Origin: Gammaproteobacteria bacterium
GTDB lineage: Bacteria; Pseudomonadota; Gammaproteobacteria; Pseudomonadales; PIVM01
Assembly (NCBI GenBank): GCA_003353945.1
Contig: PIVM01000002.1
Coordinates: 98,319-162,318 of the forward strand
Length of the DNA: 64,000 bases
Direction: 5' to 3'
Under the pieces are notes generated by a model. That model saw only the letters and a list, made by a program, of their open reading frames with translations, searched no databases and was not told the DNA's origin. The position numbers and the translations under genes were made by a program. Of the stretch, positions 37,257 to 46,729 are shown in pieces (within the stretch, counting starts at the first letter, position 1; each line of letters opens with the position of its first letter).

Positions 37257-39749
37257 ATGAAAAATCAAAAGCTACTGGCAGCTGTCCACTCAGGCCATCT
37301 CCGCGAAAACATTGAAAAGGCCTTTGGCAACTGGGGGCATATTGCCTACCGTCATGCCTGGAAGATTATTCTGATTGCTATTGTTTGCCTAGTGGTGACC
37401 CTGCCACAATTACAGCACCTGAAAATTGATGCCACCATGGAGGCCTTTTTTCACGAAGACGATCCGGCGCGCCTACTCTATAACGACTTTCGCTACCAGT
37501 TTGGTCGAGATGATAAAACGTTTATTGCCATCGAAACTGACGATGTTTTTACGCTTGAGTCGCTCAATAAGCTGCGTGAACTGCACCGTGCGTTAGAGGA
37601 AGAGATTCCCATGCTTTATCAGGTGGAAAGCCTGATTAATGCGCGCCAGACCTTGGGTAAGGGTGATGAATTACTGGTGGGTGAGTTTCTGGAGAACTGG
37701 CCACAAACACAAAAAGAAGTGGCCAAACTCAAGCAGCAGGCCCTGAGTAATCCTGTCTATGTGAACCACCTTATCTCACTCGATGGCACAGTGGCGGCCA
37801 TGCTGGTTCAAAACGAAGTCTATACCGCACAGGAAGATGAGAGTGCTGCGCTGTCAGGTTTTGATGATAGTGAGACTGGCGTTGATCCGGAAAGTTATCA
37901 GTTTTTGAGCGCAGATCAAAATACTGAAATTATGGAAGCGATTGATCGCATAGTTGCGCGGTTTGATTCTCCCGGTTTTCGAGTGTATCCGGGCGGTGGC
38001 CCGTATATGACGGCCTGGTTTCTGGACTCCATCAGAAACGGCATGAGTAAGTTCACACTGATAGCCGTGGCCTGCATTGCCGTATTTCTATACCTGATAT
38101 TTCGTCGAATTACGATGATGTTTTTGCCTTTGTTAGTGGCGATACTCTCAATGCTGTATGCCGTAGCAGTCACTGCCTTTTTAGGAATCACCGTCAGTTT
38201 TTCCATGCAGATTGTGCCTTCCTTTCTGATTGCAGTCGGAGTGGGGAATTCAGTGCATTTGTTTACCATTTTTTATCAGGCCATCGACCGAGGCGATAGC
38301 AAAGAGGATGCGCTGGCCTATGCACTGAGGCATTCGGGTCTTGCCATTTTGATGACGGGGCTTACCACGGCCGGAGGATTGATGTCCTTTCTGTCTTCCA
38401 ATATGAAGTCAGTAGTAGAGTTCGGCTTGATGACACCAATGGGTGTTATGTTTGCCCTGTTTTTTTCCCTGGTGTTGCTGCCTGCACTGATAGCCGTATT
38501 TCCAGTTAAACCGAAAAAGAAAGCAGTTCGCAATGAAAATACACTGCCCAAACGTCTTATTCTTAGCTGTGGCGATTTTGCCGTACGCAAACCCAAACTC
38601 GTGATCGGTGTCTGGGCGGTATTGATTGTACTGGGGCTCGTGGGAGCCTCTCAGATTACCTTTTCCTTTTACGCCTACAATAATCTAGCGCCGGATCATC
38701 CCGTCATATCGGCCATGAAAAAAATTGATCAGCATCTTGCAGGAACAGGGCCTTTAGAATTGGTGTTTGATTCGGGAAAAAAAGACGGTGTCAAGGATCC
38801 AGAATTTTTAAACAAACTGAACGAAATATCCGTATTTGCCAATAATTTTTCGCTCAATGGTTATTCCTTCAAGAAAGTGATTTCCATTATTGATATCAAT
38901 AAGGAAATTCATCAGGCATTGCATGAAAACGATCCGCAGTATTACCGTATTCCCCAAGACAAAACGCTGATCGCTCAGGAATTACTGCTGTTTGAAAACA
39001 GTGGCGTTGATGATCTTGAGTTAATTGTTGACAGTGAGTTTCGCACGGCGCGAATGACATTGAATGCCCCCATCGTTGATGGCGTAGTCTATGGGCCGAT
39101 ATTGGAAGCACTCATGACCGGTGTTGAAAAAATACTTGATGGCAGATACACAGTAAAGACCACGGGGATTATGGATTTGTCGTTCAAAGTGTTTAACGAA
39201 CTCTATGTCAGTATGTCCAACACCTATATGCTGGCCTTATTGATTATTACGCCATTGATGGTCCTGTTGATTGGTAATGTCAAAATCGGCCTGATCAGTA
39301 TGATTCCTAATTTGGCGCCGATTATTTTGACCTTGGGCATGATGGGTGCGTTTGGACTTTTTCTTTCTGCCGCAACGCTATTAACCGGTAGTATTGCATT
39401 AGGTCTTGTCGTGGATGACACCATCCATTTCATGCATAATTTTCAGCGTTATTATCATCGTTGCCATGATGTCAGAACAGCAGTGCGCCAAACATTGGAA
39501 ACCACAGGCCAAGCCATCTTTTTTACCACTATGGTGCTCACTACCGCCTTTATGGTGTTTATTTTTCATGATGTGGTTGAATGGAGATATTTCGGCTTTA
39601 TTACGGGATTTTGTATTTTTGTGGCATTATTTGCCGACGTTCTATTGGCACCTGCGTTGATGGCGGTAATGAATAGAAAGACACTGGATAAAGAGTTGGA
39701 CTCTGTAGCAGTATCTACCGATGAGGAAGTGGAAAGTATCACGTCATGA
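37257..39749 (+). CDS. RND/MMPL-type exporter with sterol-sensing-like domain
   Basis: 830 residues with twelve membrane helices in two repeats: one helix, a large periplasmic loop, five helices, then the same again. Typical blocks are GVGNSVHLFTIFYQAIDRGDSKEDALAYALRHSG and ALGLVVDDTIHFMHNFQRYYHRC in the two halves. The family (COG1033, hopanoid/lipid transporter-like) moves lipids or hydrophobic compounds using the proton gradient; no adaptor or outer-membrane gene is adjacent. It is a paralogue of the broken gene at 53223-55685. Confidence 0.88.
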   Translation: MKNQKLLAAVHSGHLRENIEKAFGNWGHIAYRHAWKIILIAIVCLVVTLPQLQHLKIDATMEAFFHEDDPARLLYNDFRYQFGRDDKTFIAIETDDVFTLESLNKLRELHRALEEEIPMLYQVESLINARQTLGKGDELLVGEFLENWPQTQKEVAKLKQQALSNPVYVNHLISLDGTVAAMLVQNEVYTAQEDESAALSGFDDSETGVDPESYQFLSADQNTEIMEAIDRIVARFDSPGFRVYPGGGPYMTAWFLDSIRNGMSKFTLIAVACIAVFLYLIFRRITMMFLPLLVAILSMLYAVAVTAFLGITVSFSMQIVPSFLIAVGVGNSVHLFTIFYQAIDRGDSKEDALAYALRHSGLAILMTGLTTAGGLMSFLSSNMKSVVEFGLMTPMGVMFALFFSLVLLPALIAVFPVKPKKKAVRNENTLPKRLILSCGDFAVRKPKLVIGVWAVLIVLGLVGASQITFSFYAYNNLAPDHPVISAMKKIDQHLAGTGPLELVFDSGKKDGVKDPEFLNKLNEISVFANNFSLNGYSFKKVISIIDINKEIHQALHENDPQYYRIPQDKTLIAQELLLFENSGVDDLELIVDSEFRTARMTLNAPIVDGVVYGPILEALMTGVEKILDGRYTVKTTGIMDLSFKVFNELYVSMSNTYMLALLIITPLMVLLIGNVKIGLISMIPNLAPIILTLGMMGAFGLFLSAATLLTGSIALGLVVDDTIHFMHNFQRYYHRCHDVRTAVRQTLETTGQAIFFTTMVLTTAFMVFIFHDVVEWRYFGFITGFCIFVALFADVLLAPALMAVMNRKTLDKELDSVAVSTDEEVESITS

Positions 39750-39830
39750 TCTCATGCGGATAAATTGCATCACCATTATGTGTGTCATGGTGTATGCTTC
39801 CAAAACCGTAGGCTTTGGAGTTTTGCACGA

Positions 39831-40316
39831 ATGGATATCGAAATTGACCATAGGGAACGGTCAACGGCGCTGTTGAATGGATTGCATGGGCACGGACATG
39901 TAATCCGCAAGGTACATCTTGCAGTAGGTGACTACCGCTTTGACGATGGTTTGCTCTTTGAACGTAAAACCCTTCAAGATTTGTCGACTTCTCTTGCTGA
40001 CGGAAGGTTGTTCAGACAGGCATCACGGATGCATCACTGGGCAAACGCCTGTCCGACTCGGTGGTTTGAGAAAGCAGTATTGACTGTTATGCGGGAAAGG
40101 GAGGCGCAGCACTGGGCAGGTCAATACATGATGTCTAGGATTATCGCACTAACGGATATTTTCCATATTTTTTACCCGCCTCTACCATCCACTGCAAACG
40201 CTGCGGATCGATCAATGAATGCGAATGCGCAGCAGACAACACAAAGCCACCGCCTTCTGCCGCCCCAGCAATGGCCTGTTCAACCGCCTGCTCGACTTCC
40301 TCGCGCGTGCCCTTGA
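39831..40316 (+). pseudogene. ERCC4-type nuclease, 3' truncated
   Basis: The ATG at 39831 starts MDIEIDHRERSTALL, and VGDYRFDDGLLFERKTLQDL with ADGRLFRQASRM is the catalytic GDxn-ERKx3D core of the XPF/ERCC4 nuclease family. After about residue 85 the family pattern is lost, and from 40141 the frame runs antisense through the convergent methyltransferase gene. The usual family length is 200 residues or more, so the 3' part has been lost. The breakpoint near 40050-40140 marks the left edge of the corrinoid gene block. Confidence 0.65.
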
Positions 40317-41316
40317 CCAACAGGTGAGACACATCCAGATTACCAATCAGTGCCAAGTTATGGCCTACTTGCTGTCGCACTTGAGCCACATCCATTTGCG
40401 CTGTTGGCTCCATAGTAATAATCCCGTCAAATCCCCAGTCAACAAACAGTTCGAGCAAGGCATTGATATTGCCACAGGAATGCCAGATCAGCTTTGCTCC
40501 TCTTTCATGCACTCTCGCCGCTACTTTGCGGTAACTTTCCCCAAAAAATTCCTCAATCATGGCCGGTCGCAACATCGGGCCCGTTTTCTGCCCCAGATCA
40601 TCGCCACCTAATACCACTTCCGCACCCGCATCCAGCACAGCATCCATATGACGTAGGTAATGCTCGGTATGAAAGGCAATGATCTCTCGAGCAAAATCCG
40701 CATCCTGATACAGTAATGAAGTAAACTCTGCAAAACCCATCGGTTGCCAACTGTTTTCAAACACGCCGGGAGCGGCATATCCCACCGGATAAATACGATC
40801 GCCAAAACGTTGCTGCAATGCGCAATGAAATTCCCGGGCATAATCAGGCAAAACCTCAAACAGCGCCTTGTTCTCTTCCATTTTTGCTCGCCACTTCTCT
40901 TTTGTTCCACAAAGTCCGCCAGCATAGTTGATAATTGAGTTTCCGTTGTTATCCTCGGATATTTCCCAAACTCGACCATAGGGGTCATGCCACACAAAGC
41001 CAACTTTGGTCGACTTATCCTCATGAAGCTGCAACAAGGTGTAGATTGCCCAGTTGGCGTCGTAACCGAGCTTTGCGGCGGCCTCAAGATTATCAGAGAC
41101 GATATCAATGTATGTTTGATTCCAGACCTCAGGCGTATTTAACATGGCCAGCAAATCATCTTTTGGCCCTTCTTCTTTTAACAGATCAAGAATATTCGCC
41201 GGTTGTTTGCCAAGCACCTTGCAGGAGGTTGCTGTATCCACAATCAGACCCATAATGGGAACTCGATCAGCTTCTTTGTGATTTATTGCTGTGACAAAAC
41301 GCTCTTTAAAATTCAT
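40141..41316 (-). CDS. UroD/MtaA-like methyltransferase 1
   Basis: 391 residues of the uroporphyrinogen decarboxylase superfamily, in the branch that includes methylcobamide methyltransferases. MNFKERFVTAINHKEADRVP starts the fold, and LIWHSCGNI holds the H-x-C pair used for zinc in MtaA and MtbA. The distal site reads AAHSHSL where relatives have a Cys. It overlaps the upstream corrinoid-protein stop by one base (TAATG), so the products are made together. It probably moves a methyl group to or from the neighbouring corrinoid protein; the substrate is unknown. It is last gene of the five-gene operon. Confidence 0.85.
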   Translation of the reverse strand: MNFKERFVTAINHKEADRVPIMGLIVDTATSCKVLGKQPANILDLLKEEGPKDDLLAMLNTPEVWNQTYIDIVSDNLEAAAKLGYDANWAIYTLLQLHEDKSTKVGFVWHDPYGRVWEISEDNNGNSIINYAGGLCGTKEKWRAKMEENKALFEVLPDYAREFHCALQQRFGDRIYPVGYAAPGVFENSWQPMGFAEFTSLLYQDADFAREIIAFHTEHYLRHMDAVLDAGAEVVLGGDDLGQKTGPMLRPAMIEEFFGESYRKVAARVHERGAKLIWHSCGNINALLELFVDWGFDGIITMEPTAQMDVAQVRQQVGHNLALIGNLDVSHLLVKGTREEVEQAVEQAIAGAAEGGGFVLSAAHSHSLIDPQRLQWMVEAGKKYGKYPLVR

Positions 41317-41957
41317 TAGCCTACCCACCCCCTGATAATATCGGTGCCCGTCACTGCGTCGGGTGCATAGGCGTCCGCGCCAATTTCATCGGCAAATGCC
41401 TGTGTCATTGCTGCCCCACCGATGATGATTTTGGTGCGCGCTCTCAAATCGCGCTCAGTTATTAATTCCACTACGCGCCCCACGCCACCGGCTGCCGGCG
41501 TCAATAAACAACACATACCAACAGCCAGCGGCTCGTGCTCGTTAACAGCCTCTAGAAAAGTTTCAGCCGGCACATCCACACCCAGATCAATCACATCGAA
41601 GCCGGCGCTACGAGCGTAGTTAATAAAAATGCTTTTACCCAAATCATGCATATCACCCTCAATGGTACCCACAACCACCGTGCCACAATTGGCACGCGCA
41701 TCATCTGCCGTCAACGCGGGTGTCAGCACATCCATCGCTTCTTTGGCAATTGTACCGGCGTAAACCAACTCCCCCAGAAACCAATCGCCTTCTTGAAAGC
41801 GCCTGCCTACGATTTCAAGTGCCTCGGCGATACTGTCTACTGCCTGCTTGGCGGTCATTTCATCAGCTGCAAGAAATTGCTGTACATAATCCAGAGTCGC
41901 ATCGTTATTGAGATCCAGCAGTGCCTCTTTTAACTTTTCTTTCAAATCATGAGCCAT
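41316..41957 (-). CDS. Corrinoid (B12-binding) protein 1
   Basis: 213 residues from the ATG at 41957, with GAGG upstream. N-terminal helical cap (residues about 1-85, FQEGDWFLGELVYAG) and a Rossmann B12 domain with D102-x-H104-x-x-G107 (GDMHDLGKS), whose His ligates cobalt from below; GGAAMTQAFADEIGADAY ends the pocket. This is the MtbC/MtmC/MtaC layout. It carries the methyl group between the operon's methyltransferases. Confidence 0.92.
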   Translation of the reverse strand: MAHDLKEKLKEALLDLNNDATLDYVQQFLAADEMTAKQAVDSIAEALEIVGRRFQEGDWFLGELVYAGTIAKEAMDVLTPALTADDARANCGTVVVGTIEGDMHDLGKSIFINYARSAGFDVIDLGVDVPAETFLEAVNEHEPLAVGMCCLLTPAAGGVGRVVELITERDLRARTKIIIGGAAMTQAFADEIGADAYAPDAVTGTDIIRGWVG

Positions 41958-41959
41958 TT

Positions 41960-43564
41960 TCAAACCTCGGGTTGATATTCTGGGGTTGCTGAACTTTCCG
42001 GAAACTTGGTTTTTTCGATAAACAGCGATTGAAACGCCTGGCTTTCACCTAAAGAAAAATGAACCACCTTTTCTGTTATTGCTGTCAACTCCGGCAGCTG
42101 AACTTTATCCGTATCGTCAGCTGCCTCTTCACGTAATTGTTCATCATATACATCTGAAGCCAAGCCCAATGCCAGTCGAGCACCCTGTAATGCGGTATTG
42201 CCGACGGGCTTTATTTGATGCTGTGTGAATTCCAGCAGACCAATACGCATCGCACTGCTGACATCAACGTAATTTCCAAAAGCGCCCGCAAGAAACACGT
42301 TGATCACTGCCTCTTTCGACACTGCCATTTGCGCACACAACAACTCAATGCCTGCTGCGATCGCCGCCTTTGCCAATTGTAATTGGCGTATATCCTGCTG
42401 AGACAAGTACACGTCGCTGGTCAACGGTATGCGCTTGTCCTCCCGGGTAATACGCCCGGATGGATCAATCCACCCCAACTCCAAGCCACAAGCTACGGCA
42501 TCCACCAACCCACTGCCACAAATTCCACGCGCCGACTGCTGGCCGATTACGTGACAGCAAAGCTCCCCATCTTTGAGTTCAACGGCATCAATTGCACCGG
42601 CTGCCGCCTGCATTCCCATTAAAATACCGCCACCTTCAAACGCGGGACCAGCCGCAGTGGATGCGCAAATTAGTTGCTGTCGGTTCCCCAGCACGATTTC
42701 ACCATTGGTGCCCAAGTCCACCAGTAAAGACGTTTCCCTTTCCCTATGCAGTTGCGTTGCCAGCAGGCCTGCCAGCACATCACCACCGACAAAACCTCCC
42801 AGGCAGGGTAATACCCAGACGGCCAACTCATCTACCCCTTTCCACCCCAACTCGGCGCTTTCCAACCTGCGCAATCCACCGTGTATTGTTGAGAATGGTA
42901 CCGAGGCCAATGGCGCAACATCAATACCGGAAAACAAGTGATGCATGGCTGTATTGCCAACCAGAATGGCTCTATCCACTAACGCACTGTCAATACCACT
43001 GGAGTGTATAAGCTCTGAGATCATCGCACCCGCACAATCCCTGACAGTATTTACAAGTTGTGCAAATCCTTCATCATTTCTTGCGTAATCAATACGGCTC
43101 ATCAAATCAGCGCCATAGGCCGCCTGGGGATTGAGACGACTGACCACCGATAGCACCTCGCCAGTGGCCATATTGAGCAATTGGGCAACCACCGTTGTCG
43201 TGCCGAGGTCAATCGCAATCCGATAGGTTTCTTCACAGCCGGGTTCGATGGATTGTGTATCCGATAATATCGGGGCGGCCGCCCGATGCTGCCACTGCTC
43301 TATACGCAAGCGCATCCCGTTTTGCGGTTTGAGCCGACAGGCCAGACGCCAGCCCGAAGCAATATCCTCAGCAGAAAAATATTCTTTCTCTGCCGTGTCA
43401 GGCTCGATCTCTCCGGCCAGTAACTGAACCTGACAGCCACCACAGAGAGATTTGCCTCCACAGGGAAACTCTATACCAGCACGAAAAAGCGCATCCCTTA
43501 AGGATTCACCCGCCGCCAGTGTCAGCCACCGGCTCTGAGGCTCTATACCTATACGCAAAGACAT
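41960..43564 (-). CDS. RACo-like corrinoid reductive activase (ferredoxin plus DUF4445)
   Basis: 534 residues. The N-terminal [2Fe-2S] domain has C35, C41, C44 and C76 (FPCGGKSLCGGC). From residue 110 the ASKHA-type ATPase follows, with IAIDLGTTTVVAQLL, LVDLGTNGEIVLG and the FLAGAFGNYVD end. In anaerobes such proteins use ATP to push an electron onto Co(II) and rescue oxidised corrinoid protein. Its presence shows that the operon does Co(I) chemistry. It lies between the two corrinoid/methyltransferase pairs, ending 2 nt before the corrinoid protein 1 start and beginning 59 nt after methyltransferase 2. Confidence 0.9.
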   Translation of the reverse strand: MSLRIGIEPQSRWLTLAAGESLRDALFRAGIEFPCGGKSLCGGCQVQLLAGEIEPDTAEKEYFSAEDIASGWRLACRLKPQNGMRLRIEQWQHRAAAPILSDTQSIEPGCEETYRIAIDLGTTTVVAQLLNMATGEVLSVVSRLNPQAAYGADLMSRIDYARNDEGFAQLVNTVRDCAGAMISELIHSSGIDSALVDRAILVGNTAMHHLFSGIDVAPLASVPFSTIHGGLRRLESAELGWKGVDELAVWVLPCLGGFVGGDVLAGLLATQLHRERETSLLVDLGTNGEIVLGNRQQLICASTAAGPAFEGGGILMGMQAAAGAIDAVELKDGELCCHVIGQQSARGICGSGLVDAVACGLELGWIDPSGRITREDKRIPLTSDVYLSQQDIRQLQLAKAAIAAGIELLCAQMAVSKEAVINVFLAGAFGNYVDVSSAMRIGLLEFTQHQIKPVGNTALQGARLALGLASDVYDEQLREEAADDTDKVQLPELTAITEKVVHFSLGESQAFQSLFIEKTKFPESSATPEYQPEV

Positions 43565-43623
43565 TCAGTCACCATCACCTGGATCGTCGTCAATGAGACG
43601 GCCAACAAAATCGCACGCTCACT

Positions 43624-44748
43624 TCACTGATGCACCGACTCGATCATTGCCCGAAAATTCTCTGGTTTAGCGTTCGGTGGCACACTGCAACCCGTACCCA
43701 GAATGTAGCCCCCACCTCTTCCTACTTTTTCAATCCTTTCTCGACAGTAGTTCGTCACTTCCTCCGGCTTACCCACAGCCAACAAAGCCGCTGGCACATC
43801 GCCCTTTAAGCACAAATGATCACCCAAAATCTCTTTGGCCAAAAAGATATCGGTGGTACCATCCAGTTCGAGAATGGCAGAACCTTTGGGCAGCTCTTTA
43901 AAGTAGTGCAGATTTTTATCCCAGCAGGTATCCAGATGAAATAGAGTGACAATGCCCTCTGACCACTGAGATTCAACCAGCTCTTTTGTATAAGGCCACC
44001 AGAATCGCTCAAAAATTTCCGGACGGAAAAAGTATCCTCCCGCTCGCTCTTCACAACACATCCACATGCCAAGCCCCGTGTTTATCGCACTGAGCTTCTG
44101 CTCCACCAACAGATCATCCGTCATGCGTCGTATGGCCCGTTCAACCGGTTCTGGGTTGTAGTAAATATCCTGCGTAAAAGGCACCAACGAGCGCATCAAC
44201 GACAATTTGAAAAAGGGGTGCATGCCACTGGCCAGAAAAAGTGGCTGGACATCGCGGTTGGCACATTCTTCCAGGAAGCTGGCGCCGCCAATCATCAGGT
44301 TGTCCATATGCCCTCTCACTTCATCAGGTGCTACGTCAGTGACACGCCACAAAAAATCCTCGTTAAAGAAAGCATCAAAACCCACTTCAGCAATCTTGTC
44401 GTAATCCTCTAGCCGCAGGATTTCTACCTCTTCCAATTGAAAAGGAATATCATCAGCAATATGTTGCCCAGGCACTTTTATCTTCATGGGGAATACGCCA
44501 CCAAGCTGCAGCTGTACCGGAATATAGGAAGCAGGGTAGATAGCATCCCATCCACCATAGTCATCAAAAACTTTGAAGACAGCTTTCACAACTTCACTGT
44601 TATCCGACGCGATAGTTGCTTGTGATACACCTGCTAGCCCCGCTGCAGGCTCTGGCAGCAGTGTTGGGACCAACGGCACGCGGTCGGGTTGTTCCAGATG
44701 TATTGCCGCCCAAAGTCGCTCCTGCGATGTCATTACGTCAGTCTTCAT
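43624..44748 (-). CDS. UroD/MtaA-like methyltransferase 2
   Basis: 374 residues. The zinc-type triad is complete: FHLDTCWD supplies H-x3-C, and GYILGTGCSVPPNAK supplies the distal Cys, as in MtaA and CmuA. Identity to methyltransferase 1 looks low, so the two probably act at opposite ends of the transfer, one on the methyl donor and one on the acceptor. Its ATG follows the stop of corrinoid protein 2 directly (TAAATG). Confidence 0.86.
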   Translation of the reverse strand: MKTDVMTSQERLWAAIHLEQPDRVPLVPTLLPEPAAGLAGVSQATIASDNSEVVKAVFKVFDDYGGWDAIYPASYIPVQLQLGGVFPMKIKVPGQHIADDIPFQLEEVEILRLEDYDKIAEVGFDAFFNEDFLWRVTDVAPDEVRGHMDNLMIGGASFLEECANRDVQPLFLASGMHPFFKLSLMRSLVPFTQDIYYNPEPVERAIRRMTDDLLVEQKLSAINTGLGMWMCCEERAGGYFFRPEIFERFWWPYTKELVESQWSEGIVTLFHLDTCWDKNLHYFKELPKGSAILELDGTTDIFLAKEILGDHLCLKGDVPAALLAVGKPEEVTNYCRERIEKVGRGGGYILGTGCSVPPNAKPENFRAMIESVHQ

Positions 44749-45378
44749 TTAACATCCCCCCATCGCGTTAACGCAGTAGGCCACGCCAGCAGTCGCATCG
44801 TGTGTCTGAAAGTCCGCACCAAGATAGGTTTTCACTTCCGGCGTTGTTACCGCACCGCCGACCAGTATTTTTATTCCGTCGCGCAAACCTTCTTTTTCTA
44901 ATTGATCAGTCGCTTCTTTGGCGCTTTCAAAGGATGTCGTAATCAGTGCAGAAATGCCAACAAAATCAGGTTGAAAGTCTTTTACTTCCTGCACAAGATC
45001 TTCAGGCTCAACATTCACGCCCAAATCATGCACTTCAAAAGAGTGAACACGAAACAAGGTCGCTAAAATGTTTTTACCAAGATCATGAATATCACCGCGC
45101 ATGGTTGCCAACAGAACTTTTCCCAATGCCTTTTGCTGTTGCTCCGGGTTAATATGCGGTTCCAGTAGAGCGGCTGCAGATTTGAAGATCTCTGCTGAGA
45201 GAATAAGATCCGCCAGGAAGTACTCTCCTTCCTGAAAAAGCTCACCAACGCGGGCCATGCCAGCGCGACAATCGTCCAGGATTGCTGTTACAGACTCTCC
45301 CCCAGCCAAGCGCAGCTCAACCTCGCCCAAAGCCTCATCCCGTTTAAGCTCCTCTATCAATTGATCCAGATTGCTCAA
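44749..45378 (-). CDS. Corrinoid (B12-binding) protein 2
   Basis: 209 residues from TTG, with GGGGGTGA a few bases upstream; no in-frame ATG is available. The helical cap is followed by the cobalt-binding GDIHDLGKN (D96, H98, G101) and the GGAVTTPEVKTYLGAD end. It is first gene of the operon and diverges from tetR across the palindrome at 45474-45493. Confidence 0.92.
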   Translation of the reverse strand: MSNLDQLIEELKRDEALGEVELRLAGGESVTAILDDCRAGMARVGELFQEGEYFLADLILSAEIFKSAAALLEPHINPEQQQKALGKVLLATMRGDIHDLGKNILATLFRVHSFEVHDLGVNVEPEDLVQEVKDFQPDFVGISALITTSFESAKEATDQLEKEGLRDGIKILVGGAVTTPEVKTYLGADFQTHDATAGVAYCVNAMGGC

Positions 45379-45467
45379 GTCATCACCCCCAAATCTAATA
45401 TTCTATTTATTTTCAACTGCTTAGATAGTGCGCGATCGCAAACTTTAGCAGAAGCACCCCAAATAAT

Positions 45468-45499
45468 TTGACTTTTACTTGCGCGCAAGTAAATATTAG
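45468..45499 (+). promoter_or_regulatory. tetR promoter with perfect 20-bp operator palindrome
   Basis: TTTACTTGCGCGCAAGTAAA (45474-45493) is a perfect palindrome. It starts right after a -35-like TTGACT (45468-45473) and ends next to a -10-like TATTAG (45494-45499), so a bound dimer would block polymerase. On the other strand TTTACT at the palindrome edge can serve as -35 for the corrinoid operon. This is the expected place for TetR binding to both promoters. Confidence 0.75.
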
Positions 45500-45550
45500 C
45501 GCCTGCACTGATCGCTAGTCAACCGCAAAACACCCAGGAGTCTTACCACT

Positions 45551-46207
45551 TTGTCATCAGAAAGCGCCACCGCGCCGGTAACAGGTAACAAGCCACTGTC
45601 ACGAGGCGAAAAGACACGTCAGCGCATACTCAGTGCAGCGGTAGAGATTTTTGCAAAAGAAGGGTTTGATGCCGCACGTATGGAAGATATCGCCGCTACC
45701 GTGGGGATTAAACGCGCTGGGCTCTTTTACTACTACAAAGATAAACAGGCGCTTTATGCAGCCATGCTTGACTATGTTATCAGTCAGCTATCGCAAGCAA
45801 TTCACGGTGAGCTTAACCCTGAGCTAACATTGCATGAACAGATAGAAAACTGCGCCGTTGCCTGGGTGGACTATGTGTGGCACAAACCCAATCTTGCCAA
45901 AATATTGCTACGTGAAGGCGCAAAACCATCGGCTTCACTGCAGTCGGAAATCACCAGCTTTGTTTTACCATTAATCAATTTGTTGCAGGAGCTGCTTGAG
46001 CAAGCAAAAGAAAAAGGCGAGTTTCAAAATCCCGGCGTTGACGCCTTGCATATAGCCGGTACCCTGGCGGGTTCAACCTTGTTTTCGCGCACTGTTTTCC
46101 CCGCATTATTACCCGAGCTATCGGCTGACCTGTCAAACAATCAGCGTTGCGAAACGCATAAGGAAGATATTCGCAGACTGACGCGGTTTTTACTTTCTGG
46201 TGGATAG
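45551..46207 (+). CDS. TetR/AcrR family regulator of the corrinoid operon
   Basis: 218 residues from TTG, with AGGAG 10 nt upstream. The N-terminal helix-turn-helix (about 18-65: RQRILSAAVEIFAKEGFDAARMEDIAATVGIKRAGLFYYYKDKQAL is the standard TetR pattern, shown here only by its key turns FAKEGF, VGIKRAGLFYYY) is followed by a helical ligand domain. Divergent placement and the palindrome between the genes suggest that it represses both itself and the methyltransferases until a ligand, perhaps the substrate, binds. Confidence 0.9.
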   Translation: MSSESATAPVTGNKPLSRGEKTRQRILSAAVEIFAKEGFDAARMEDIAATVGIKRAGLFYYYKDKQALYAAMLDYVISQLSQAIHGELNPELTLHEQIENCAVAWVDYVWHKPNLAKILLREGAKPSASLQSEITSFVLPLINLLQELLEQAKEKGEFQNPGVDALHIAGTLAGSTLFSRTVFPALLPELSADLSNNQRCETHKEDIRRLTRFLLSGG

Positions 46208-46210
46208 CGT

Positions 46211-46729
46211 CTACGTTCCAGCGTTTAAAAAATTGTGCTTCTGGTTTCTTCGCGTTCTTAGTAGTAGCTCATTTTCAATGGGTACAAACTTTGATGCTGA
46301 ATCAATCAAAGAAGTAGCAGTCAATTTGGCTACACCATATACCTCAACAGTAATGCCATAGTCTTTTCGAATTTTATGGACTAGCAAATCAAAGTCACCA
46401 TCTCCAGACGCCAACACAATTACGTCAGATCCCTTCGCATAATCCATTGCATCAAGCGCTATACCGACATCCCAATCGCCTTTTGCTGATCCATCTTTTC
46501 TTTGGATAAATGGCTTTAGTTTAACTTCAAAGCCTATTGCCTTGAGAATATTTTGAAATTGCCTCTGCTGTTCATCGCCTCGATCAATGGCATAAGCAAT
46601 TGCTTTTACCACATTTCTATTGCGCGTGGCTTCTGCCCAAAATTCGTTATAGTTGAAGTTGCAATTATGCGCTTCCCTTGTGGTGTAATAGATATTCTGA
46701 ACATCAACAAGTAAGGTGACATTTTTCAT
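46211..46729 (-). CDS. NYN-domain (LabA-like) protein
   Basis: 172 residues from the ATG at 46729 (MKNVTLLVDVQN). NYN is a PIN-like RNase fold; the acidic metal site is D9 (VDVQN), the GDWDVGIALD block and SGDGDFDLLV. Such proteins process RNA or act in turnover. It is tail to tail with tetR, 3 bp apart, and probably unrelated in function. Confidence 0.88.
   Translation of the reverse strand: MKNVTLLVDVQNIYYTTREAHNCNFNYNEFWAEATRNRNVVKAIAYAIDRGDEQQRQFQNILKAIGFEVKLKPFIQRKDGSAKGDWDVGIALDAMDYAKGSDVIVLASGDGDFDLLVHKIRKDYGITVEVYGVAKLTATSLIDSASKFVPIENELLLRTRRNQKHNFLNAGT

Noticed and set aside
40935-41255. Plus-strand frame antisense to the UroD-like methyltransferase
   Set aside because: Composition matches a shadow frame; the minus-strand gene has all family motifs.
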